64,000 nt of DNA from Pleurodeles waltl (lineage: Eukaryota; Chordata; Amphibia; Caudata; Salamandridae): the NCBI RefSeq assembly GCF_031143425.1, contig NC_090446.1, positions 1,019,361,066 to 1,019,425,065 of the forward strand, given 5' to 3'. The translations under genes were made by a program, and so were the position numbers. The notes under the pieces were generated by a model that was not told the DNA's origin, made no database searches, and saw only the letters and a list, made by a program, of their open reading frames with translations. Shown piece after piece: positions 55,800-64,000 of the stretch (position 1 is the stretch's first letter; each line of letters begins with the position of its first letter).

Positions 55800-56463
55800 A
55801 CCAGGGAGTAGGTAGCAGTTAGCTCTGTTGGGAAACAGAGCTAACAGAGGAAGAGGAGCGGGGAGCAGGAGGGAAAGAAGAGAACAGGAGGAACAGAAGA
55901 CAGAAGAACAGAAGACAGAAGACAGAAGACCACAGAAGAAGAACAGAAGACAGAAGAGCCGAAGAACAGAAGTCAGAAGACCACAGAAGAAGAGGAGCCG
56001 AAGAACAGAAGACAGAAGACCACAGAAGAAGAGGAGCCGAATACACAGAAGACAGAAGGCCACAGAAGAAGCTACAGAAGAAGAGGAGCGCAGAGGACAG
56101 AAAAGTACAGATGAAGGTGAAGAAGAGGAGCGCAGAAGACAGAAGAATACAGATGAAGGTGAAGAAGAGGAGCGCAGAAAACAGAAGAATACAGATGAAG
56201 GTGAAGAAGAGGAGCCCAGAAGACAGAAGAATACAGATGAAGGTGAAGAAGAAGAGGGGCGGCGAGCAGCAGAGGAAGGAGCCAAGAAGAGGGGCAGAGA
56301 AGAGGAGGCACACGCGGGTCGCGGTGCAGAGGAGAGGGAGAGAAGCACACAGATGAAGAGAGAAGATGGGGAGCAGGAGGGAAAGAAGAGTACAGAAGAA
56401 GACAACAGGAGAGCGCAGAGGAAGAACAGAGAAGAAGAAAAGAAGCAGGAGAGAGGGTGAGTA
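55800..56463. repeat. GA-rich tandem repeats in the LINE 5' region (copy B)
   Basis: Same 42-bp units and order as in copy A (47820-48480), with very few changes. Confidence 0.82.
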
Positions 56464-56592
56464 GCGCGGGGCAGGGCGAGGGGCTGGGAGGTGGGGGGTA
56501 CTTACTGCGAGGTAGCTGGGCTTGCTGGGAGGTCTCAGGAACCTGGGCTGGAGGAGCTGGAGGAGCTGCAGCGGCAGGGGGAGCGACCTACC

Positions 56593-57862
56593 CTTGCAAT
56601 GGAGCTACAGCTACTGCCATCTCACAGACAGGTTTCTACCATCCTGGGGTCTGGGCAGCCCAGTCCCAGGAAGGCAGAACAAAGCATTTCCTCTGAGAGC
56701 AGAGTGTTACACCCTCTCCCTTTGGAAATAGGTGTTACAGGCTGGGGAGGTGTAGCCTCCCCCAGCATCTGGAAATGCTTTGAAGGGCACAGATGGTGCC
56801 CTCCTTGCACAAACCAGTCTACACCGGTTCAGGGACCCCTTCTCCCTTGCTGTGGCAGGAAACAGGACAAAGGAAAAGGGAGTGACCACTCACCGGTGCA
56901 TCTCCACCCCAGGGGTGGTGCCCAGCGCTCCTCCAGTGTGTCCCAGACTTCAGCCATCTTGCTTTGCAAGGTGTGGAGGCACTTTGGAGGGCTATGAGTG
57001 GCCAGTGCCAGCAGGTGACGTCAGAGGCCCCTCCTGATAGGTCCAGACCTGATAAGGTAGCCAATCCCCCTCTCAGGGCTATTTAGGGTCTCTCCTGTGG
57101 GTTCTCTTCAGATTCTGCTTGCAAGTTTCCTTCAGGAATCCTCTGAAACAACTTCCAACTCTTCTGATCTCGAGTCAACCGCAGCCTGCACCAAGACATT
57201 CTGTAACTGCAACAAAGTGTCTACAGGAGACACTTTTCTTCAGAAACCTCAGCTCCAAGTCAGCAACTGCAACAGTTTCCATGGTGTGCATGCTCTGGGG
57301 ACTACCTGTCTTCATCCTGCATCAGAAGGACCGAAGAAATCTCCAGTGGAGTGATGGAGTCACTCTCCTGCTCCAAGCAGGCACTTTCCAAGGCAACGAC
57401 CAGTACCCTGGGACTCCTCTCACGGCGACGAGCGTGCTCCTAAGGACACAGAGGGTGGACATCATTGACACAATTTGGAGGAGGTAAGACCTTGCCTTCC
57501 CCGAGAATGATGGTACCCCTGTGTATTGTGTTGTCTTTTCCACCTTAGGCCTCTGTGCACTCTTTGAAAAATTCCTTCATGCACAGCCTGGCCCAAGTCC
57601 CCAGCACTCCACCCTGCGATGCTCAACTCGCTGTGTGGGACCTTCTTTTTTTTGTGCTGTATCAACCGTGTTTTGCACCTCCTTTGAACCCAGATCCAGT
57701 GGCTTGTGGGGGTGCTGGATGGCATCCTGAGAGCTCTCTACAGTGCTGAGTGCTCCCTCTTCCTCCTCACCCGAGTTGAGGCCTCCAGGTCCCTCCTGGG
57801 TCCATCCAGTGCCATTTTGATGAAAATTGCACTTTTGTCGTAGCCAAAGCTTGTTGGCGCCT
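56593..57862. repeat. Array unit, copy 1 (segment c)
   Basis: Nearly identical to 48610-49879, including the promoter-like cluster (CRE TGACGTCA at 57016-57023). It shares with copy 0 the absence of 26 bp that are present in copy 2 at about 61072-61097. Confidence 0.88.
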
Positions 57863-58586
57863 AGGAGTTGTAATCCCCTGGGCAGCGCTGCAAGCAGCGC
57901 TGCCCTGGAGAATTAAAACCGCTGGGACAACGATGGGGGGAAACCGCCGGTCCCGGCGGTGCGACCGCAGCACTACCGCCGCGGTCATAATAAGGCAGAT
58001 TGTACCACCAACATGTTGGCGGTACAATAGCTAAAACAGCCCTGGTGGTCTTTGACCGCCAGGGTTGTAATGAGGCCCTAAGTCCAAACGTAGAAAGTTG
58101 ACCGGGACCTCCCAGCCAGCGTATCCGAGGAGGGCTCCAAGGACGTCGGAACAAGATCCAGGTTTGCCCTGGTTGAAGGATTTTCACCTCGAAAAAACGA
58201 CTAAGTCCAAAGGTAAAAGTCTCTACCGAGGGCTCCCACGACACGTATCCGGAGAAGAGTTCCAGGAGGTTGGATTGGACTGGGAGGTTCGTCCAGCTGA
58301 AGAAAATCTTCAGAAAAACAACTAAGTCCGAAGGCAAACTTTTGACCGAGTCCTCCCGCTGGCTGTAGCTGAGCCGGGCTCCATCGCGGTCGGCATTAAA
58401 CTTTGACTTTGCCCCGGTCGAGGTGCAACCAGATGCCCCGATTGGCGCTTTTTGTTTCTAGGCGCTAAAAATCAATAATTCTTTAAAAATTCATATCTCC
58501 AATACCCCTTTTGGTTTTGGATTTTTAAACTGTTTCCTGTGTTTTATTTAAATACTGTATTGTGATATTTGAATGCTTTACACTCT

Positions 58587-59205
58587 GGGGGTCATTCTGA
58601 CTTTGGCGGGCGGCAGAGGCTGCCCGCCAAAGTCCCGCCGTCAGAATACCGCTGCGCGGTCAAAAGACCGCTGCGGTAATTCTGAGTTTCCCGCTGGGCT
58701 GGCGGGCGACCGCCAGAAGGCTGCCCGCCAGCCCAGCGGGAAACCCCCTTCCATGAGGATGCCGGCTCCGAATGGAGCCGGCAGAGTGGAAGGGGTGCGA
58801 CGGGTGCAGTTGCACCCGTCGCGATTTTCAGTGTCTGCTTGGCAGACACTGAAAATCTTGGTGGGGCCCTGTTAGGGGGCCCCTGCAGTGCCCATGCCAT
58901 TGGCATGGGCACTACAGGGGCCCCCAGGGGCCCCACGACACCCGTTACCGCCAGCCAGGTTCTGGCGGTCAAAATCGCCAGAAACAGGCTGGCAGTAAGG
59001 GGGTCGGAATCCCCATGGCGGCGCTGCCTGCAGCGCCGCCATGGAGGATTCCCTAGGGCAGCGGGAAACCAGCGGGACACCGCCGGTTTCCCGTTTCTGA
59101 CCCGCGGCGGTCAGAATGCCCATGGATGCACCGCCAGCCTGTTGGCGGTGCATCCGCGGTCCCCGGCCCTGGCGGTAGTCAACCGCCAGGGTCAGAATGA
59201 CCGCC
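58587..59205. mobile_element. Harbinger MITE 2, copy in array unit 2 (619 bp)
   Basis: Same insertion as 50604-51222, with TCT on both sides (58584-58586 and 59206-59208) and a handful of substitutions, for example GGAAACCCCC for GGAAGCCCCC. Confidence 0.9.
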
Positions 59206-60617
59206 TCTGTCTCCTAAATTAATCCTTGTCGCTCGTTGCCAAACTACCAAGGGTTGAGCTGGGTTTAATTTACTGAGACCTAACTGGGCTTAAGTGGAGG
59301 TTAGTGGCTTATTGCTAAGTGTAGGTACCTACCTGCCCTTACCAATGACCCATTTTCCAACACCACTCATCCCAATGCCAAGCCCTGCATGCCATACCAA
59401 TGCATGGACACCACTCACTGACCTGGACCCCAGTGCTCATAGACAAAAACCTATATGTCAGTGTGTTTTGCCTGTCTCACTGGGATCCTGCTAACCAGGA
59501 CCCCAGTGCTCATAGTTTGTGGCCTAATGTGTATGCCTGTGTAGTGCCTAACTGTGTCACTGAGGCTCTGCTAATCAGAACCTCAGTGCTTATGCTCTCT
59601 CTGTTTTAAAATGTGTCACTGTAGGCCAGTGACTAAATTTACCAATTTCAATTGGCACACTGGACCCCCCTTATAAGTGCCTAGAATATGGTACCTGGGT
59701 ACCCAGGGCATTGGGGTTCCAGGAGATCAATATGGGCTGCAGCAATTCTTTTGCCACCCATAGGGAGCTCAGAAAAACCCTTACACAGGACTTCCATTGC
59801 AGGCTGCGTGAAATAGTGCACACACCATTTCACAGCCATTTTCACTGCACTTAAGTAACTTGTAAGTCACCTATATGTCTAACCTTCACTTGCTGAAGGT
59901 TAGGTGCAAAGTTACTAAGTGTGAGGACACCCTTGCACTAGGCAAGGTGCCCCCTCATAGGTCAGGGCCATTTCCCGGGACTTTGTGAGTGTGGGGACGC
60001 CATTACACGTGTGCACTACATATAAGTCAATACCTATATGTAGCTTCACAATGGTAACTCTGAATATGGCCATGTAACATGTCTAAGATCATGGAAATGT
60101 CCCCCTATTCCAAATCTGGTATTGGGGAGCCAATTCCATGCATCCTGGGGGCTCCAGCATGGACCCCCAGTACTGCCAAACCAGCTCTCAGAGGCTTGCC
60201 ATGGAGCTACAGCTGCTGCCAACTCACAGACAGGGTTCTGCCCTCCTGGGGTCTGGGCAGCCCAGTCCCAGGAAGGCAGAACAAAGCATTTCCTCTGAGA
60301 GCAGGGTGTTACACCCCCTCCCTTTGGAAATAGGTGTTACAGGCTGGGGAGTGGTAGCCTCCCCCAGCATCTAGAAATGCTTTGAAGGGCACATATGGTG
60401 CCTTCCTTGCACAAACCAGTCTACACCGGTTCAGGGACCCCTTCTCCCCTGCTGCGGCAGGAAACAGGACAAAGGAAAAGGGAGTGACCACTCCCCTGTG
60501 CATCACCACCCCAGGGGTGGTGCCCAGCGCTCCTCCAGTGTGTCCCAGACTTCCGCCATCTTGCTTTGCAAGGTGTGGAGGCACTTTGGAGGGCTATGAG
60601 TGGCCAGTGCCAGCAGG

Positions 60618-60687
60618 TGACGTCAGAGGCCCCTCCTGATAGGTCCAGACCTGATAAGGTAGCCAATCCCCCTCTCAGGGCTATTTA
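60618..60687 (+). promoter_or_regulatory. Promoter-like cluster, array copy 2
   Basis: TGACGTCA (60618-60625), a CCAAT box and CTATTTA are all retained although the surrounding segment has diverged. Confidence 0.5.
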
Positions 60688-61491
60688 GGGTCTCTCCTGT
60701 GGGTTCTCTTCAGATTCTGCTTGCAAGTTTCCTTCAGGAATCCTCTGAAACAACTTCAGACTCTTCTGACCTCGGATCAACCGCAGCCTGCACCAAGACA
60801 TTCTGTAACTGCAACAAAGTGTCTACAGGAGACACTTTTCTTCAGAAACCTCAGCTCCAAGTCAGCAACTGCAACAGTTTTCATGGTGTGCATGCTCTGG
60901 GGACTACCTGTCTTCACCATGCATCAGAAGGACCGAAGAAATCTCCAGTGGAGTGATGGAGTCACTCTCCTGCTCCAAGCAGGCACTTTCCAAAGCTACG
61001 ACCAGTACCCTGGGACTCCTCTCACGGCGACGAGCGTGCTCCTAAGGACACAGATGGTGGACATCATTGACAGAGACTGTCCTGAGGTCCTGCTGACACA
61101 ATTTGGAGGAGGTAAGACCTTGCCTTCCTCGAGAATGATGGTACCCCTGTGTATTGTGTTGTCTTTGCCACCTTAGGCCTCTGTGCACTCTTTGAAAAAT
61201 TCCTTCATGCACAGCCTGGCCCAAGTCCCCAGCACTCCACCCTGCGATGCTCAACTCGCTGCGTGGGACCTTCTTTTTTTTGTGCTGTATCAACCGTGTT
61301 TTGCACCTCCTTTGAACCCGGATCCAGTGGCTTGTGGGGGTGCTGGCTGGCATCCAGAGAGCTCTCTAAAGTGCTGAGTGCTCCCTCTTCCTCCTCACAC
61401 AGAGTTGAGGCCTCCAGGTCCCTCCTGGGTCCACCCAGCGCCATTTTGATGAAAAATTCACTTTTGTCGTAGCCAAAGCTTGTTGGCGCCT

Positions 61492-63001
61492 CCCAACACG
61501 AAATCTCGTCTGCAACGATCTTCAAGGCGTGGGACATCTTTAGCATGAGACAGGATCCCGCTGGCATCTTCCTAGAGTGCATTTCTGCAGTCTTCTACTA
61601 ATCGGGGACTCTTCTTTTGTACCCTCTTCTGGGTTGGCAGGGGCTCCTGTCCTTCCTGGAACTTCTTTCAACTTCTGAACTTGGTCCCCTGCCTTTGCAA
61701 GTCTCCAGGTCCAATAATCCAGCAGTTGTTCTTTGCAGATTTGGTTGGCTGCTTCAAAATCCGAAAAACGAGTTGTAGTGTGTCCTAAGGAAACTTGCAG
61801 TACTTTACTCCTGCTTTTCTTGACTCTGGAGTGGGGTAATTTACTTGTTTTTACTGTATTCTTACTCTCCTAGCAATTCTGCACACACTACACTGCTCTA
61901 GGGGGGAATTTGTGATTCACATCCCACTTTTTTAGTATATGGTTTGTGTTGCCCCTAGATGTATTTTCTCCCATTTCCTCCTGTTTGCATTGTTCTATGA
62001 GTATTGACTTGTCTAATTTTGGTGTCTAGTGTATATATTGTGAATAATACTTACCTCCAGAAGGAGTATTGTCTCTAAGATATTATTGGTACTGTTGTGT
62101 ATCCATTTTAGTTATAGCTCCTTGCACGTTATTTTAACACACTAGGCCGCTGTGCACTTTAACCTAGATATATTTTATTCAGCTTAGTCTTATTATTGTT
62201 ACAATAACCATTTTTATGGTCTTGTTTTATTTTATGTTTATATAACTGTTTTTGCCTAGGCCAGCACTCGGTTCTCAAACAAGACATTCTTGGTCACTCT
62301 GTGCTTCTTCCAAGGCTACAGCACGTTACCTTGCGGGTGAACGTGGTAGAAGTTTAGTCTCCAACATTCGTAGAAAACACACATCCTTACGTTGGGATAT
62401 TTTCTCAGTACATCAGCTGTGTGATTATAAAAACACTTCCTTGTCTCTTACACGTTAGAGGGAAATTCCAGCCAGGGAACCACAACTGTCTGCTGATTGC
62501 TGAATGCTTTGCTACCGATATTAACACAGACCGCAGGCCTTTGCTCAGGTATGGAGGTTGATGTCTTCCCAGGGGAACCTGAGGGGCAGAATTAGAGTTT
62601 AACACGCTGTGCTCTATCATAGCCTAGGTAGGAGCTAGTCCATTGATTATAGTGACAATATGATAGCATTGTTTATATGCTTCACTCTTCTCGTCACAAT
62701 TTTAATACTGTCATGTTGTGTCGTCCTGGTTATTGCAGCGCACGCTTTGATATATAAGATGCAGTGATTTTATTAAACTCATTATTGAAACATATACTGT
62801 TTCTGTTTGTCATTTATAAATGAGACTGAATTATAAATGAGAGAAACGGATGAGACCTGAGTGACCACGACTTCCCTGGGAAGCCAAGTATGTCATGCGC
62901 TCGCCTGCCCAGTCATCCCTATCCTAGGGTACAGATGAGGCACTGCTAGTTAGCTGGAGAAAAACCCGTATTGGAGCGATAGGTGTCTTAGGGGGTTAGA
63001 C
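61492..63001. repeat. LTR-like dispersed repeat, right flank of the array
   Basis: Non-coding. It directly continues segment c beyond the duplication breakpoint, so it belongs to the same original repeat. Phrases such as TTACTGTATTCTTACTCTCC and GGAGTATTGTCTCTAAGATA are familiar to me from newt genomic repeats, which is recall and not a search. It contains a GATATATAAGATGCAGTG TATA-like stretch near 62750 followed by a TTATTAAACTCATTATTG end. It ends where Harbinger II begins. Confidence 0.5.
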
Positions 63002-63332
63002 TTAGGGCTTCATTACAACCCTGGCGGTCGGTGTTAAAGCAGCGGTAATAACGTCAACAGGCCGGCAGTAAAAAAAATGGGATCACAACCACGGCGAAAA
63101 CCACCAACATGGACAGCCACTTTAACACACCAACCGCTACGACGGCAGCAACAAACACAGCAGCGATAACCACCAACAGACAGGCGGAAGACAATGTACT
63201 GCCCACCCTATGACAACCCGCCAATCCGCCAGCTTTTTCGGGGTGTTACCAACACCATCAAAAGCACAGCGGAAACAGTCTTTGGAAAGGAAACCACTCA
63301 CCTCTCGACACTCAACGAAGAACCAGGACTCC

Positions 63333-63415
63333 ATGGAGCCCGAGTTACAGGTCCTCCCCATGCTGGTGTACCTCCTCATACACGACGGATATCAAAGGCG
63401 GCAGCGACGACCACA
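63333..63415 (+). CDS. Harbinger II transposase, exon 1
   Basis: An ATG at 63333 opens 27 codons (MEPELQVLPMLVYLL, then a basic RRQRRP run), followed by GTGAGT at 63416. It has the same length (83 bp) and phase as exon 1 in Harbinger I. The protein changes between the copies keep the basic tail, which argues for a real coding exon. The rest of the gene is outside the window. Confidence 0.68.
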
Positions 63416-63877
63416 GTGAGTACTGCACCTAGCACACAGGGGAGGGGGGAGGAAAAAGAGCCTGACCCACTCAGCCCCCCATATGATGCTAATGCACACA
63501 AGGACAGGGTGACAAAACAAAAAGGGGGGGGAGAGACAGAGGATACACTTGGTCAATGCCAGCAACACCACTACCGTTGGTGGACACAACACACAGGCAG
63601 CCGGCCTATGCACTAGGCCATGCCCAACCATTTACTGAGACAGTCTCCGACCCATGGGTACAATGCCTACCACCAGCATCTGCACACCTAAAACTCACAG
63701 GACCCTGCCCAGTACTAGATGACGACTTACACCATTGGGGTAGGAGTGCGCCAGAGCCTGCACAACAAGGGACTTACCCTGCCATGATCGTCCTAGCTTA
63801 GGGGCACCCACAGCCCACATCCCCAACACAGCTAAGTCCTAAAGTGTGTAAAGTCAGCTTTCAGAATCTGTACTCAC
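63416..63877. other. Harbinger II intron with a large internal deletion
   Basis: Only about 460 bp separate the transposase exon 1 donor from the accessory exon 2 donor, against 7.2 kb in Harbinger I. GATGCTAATGCACACAAGGA near 63486 corresponds to the intron bases next to the accessory exon 3 acceptor in copy I (8801-8824). The exon itself is missing. Confidence 0.65.
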
Positions 63878-64000
63878 CCTCTTGTGGCTGCTGTGATGCC
63901 CTCAAGTGCCCATCCAACTCAGGATAGGCCACCGCCAGGATGTGGAACATCAGGGGGGTCATGGTGCGACGTGCACCCCTTCCACGTCGAGAGGCCAGCC
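63878..64000 (-). pseudogene. Harbinger II accessory gene 1, exon 2 (partial at window edge)
   Basis: On the - strand the open frame encodes RRTMTPLMFHILAVAYPELD and GHLRASQ, ending at a GTGAGT donor (63877-63872). It matches exon 2 of the accessory gene in Harbinger I. Exon 1 lies outside the window. Because exon 3 is deleted in this copy, the full protein cannot be made here. Confidence 0.75.

Larger units (their letters stand above)
52220..56592 (-). mobile_element. L2-like LINE, copy B (duplicate of copy A)
   Basis: It is the same insertion as 44238-48609: same flanking CTTGCAAT duplication (52212-52219 and 56593-56600), same truncation points and same two frameshifts. It differs by roughly a dozen substitutions and 1-bp indels over 4.37 kb (for example near 54536 and 54623). 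It was therefore copied by tandem duplication and not by retrotransposition. Confidence 0.94.
49880..57862. repeat. Array unit, copy 1 (7983 bp)
   Basis: The order is right half of MITE 1 (49880-50093), segment a, MITE 2 (50604-51222), segment a end, segment b, L2 LINE copy B, segment c. Both junctions (49879/49880 and 57862/57863) join TTGGCGCCT to the same point in MITE 1. Segments b-right, LINE and c are nearly identical to copy 0. Segment a and MITE 2 are nearly identical to copy 2. Segment b at 51359 shows the empty site of the chromovirus. Confidence 0.92.
57863..61491. repeat. Array unit, copy 2 (without LINE)
   Basis: The order is right half of MITE 1, segment a, MITE 2 (58587-59205), segment a end, segment b (59342-60202), segment c (60203-61491). 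It has no LINE (empty site CTTGCCAT, 60195-60202) and no chromovirus (empty site near 59342). The sequence then continues past the TTGGCGCCT breakpoint into unduplicated DNA. The right part of b and all of c are clearly more diverged from copies 0 and 1 than the left part is. Confidence 0.92.
63005..64000 (+). mobile_element. PIF/Harbinger transposon II, left end (runs off the window)
   Basis: It begins GGGCTTCATTACAACCCTGG after a TTA triplet (63002-63004), a likely target duplication half. The CCGCC-rich subterminal region matches Harbinger I from 2953. It keeps transposase exon 1 (+) and accessory gene 1 exon 2 (-) in the same relative order. It lacks most of the sequence corresponding to 3400-8800, including accessory exon 3 and all minisatellites. 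The right end lies outside. Confidence 0.88.

Noticed and set aside
61480..61500. TGGCGCC resembling a tRNA-Lys primer binding site
   Set aside because: The bases that follow do not match a lysine tRNA end well and the sequence before it does not end in CA, so an LTR boundary here is not supported.
1..64000. Host protein-coding genes, tRNA or rRNA genes
   Set aside because: I looked for cloverleaf-like or conserved RNA segments and for non-TE protein motifs and found none that I can support. A homology search against the host transcriptome would be decisive.

Overview
This is 64 kb of animal nuclear DNA made almost entirely of transposable elements. I see no host gene, RNA gene, operon or CRISPR array. 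The combination of Ty3/Gypsy retrotransposons, large PIF/Harbinger DNA transposons with GC-rich MITEs, an L2-like LINE, a Tc1/mariner element and long non-coding repeats suggests a giant amphibian genome. A salamander, probably a Pleurodeles-like newt, is my best guess. It rests on remembered repeat families, not on a search.

Layout. (1) 1-15546: an old Ty3/Gypsy element (pol, 3' LTR with TGTAA...TTACA ends) is split by a 12.3-kb Harbinger element (2953-15282, TTT target duplication). The Harbinger carries a broken transposase gene on the + strand and two different Myb/SANT-type accessory genes on the - strand, one lying inside the first transposase intron. The Harbinger is itself interrupted by a Tc1/mariner element (3582-5609), which holds an L2 fragment, and by a 1.37-kb solo LTR (8937-10308, TSD CGCGC). 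It also carries four adjacent minisatellites. (2) 15547-34650: old sequence with several MITEs, a 3-kb internally periodic repeat (19.2-22.4 kb), a long inverted-repeat cluster (27.0-29.2 kb) and dispersed LTR-like repeats. (3) 34663-61491: a tandem array of three copies of one non-coding segment. Copy 0 is split by a nearly intact Ty3/Gypsy chromovirus (36284-43376, - strand). Copies 0 and 1 share one L2 insertion, copies 1 and 2 share one Harbinger MITE, and the missing insertions leave clean empty sites. This pattern is best explained by duplication followed by unequal crossing-over. (4) 61492-64000: more LTR-like repeat, then the left end of a second Harbinger element.

How the parts work together. 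The Harbinger transposase would cut and paste the element with help from SANT-type DNA-binding partners. The chromovirus encodes Gag and Pol, apparently joined by a -1 frameshift, and its chromodomain would direct integration. The L2 LINE encodes an endonuclease and a reverse transcriptase. Every transposase, pol and LINE reading frame here has at least one disabling mutation, so nothing in the window looks autonomously active. The 5'-nested Harbinger accessory gene is the one complex reading frame that stays open.
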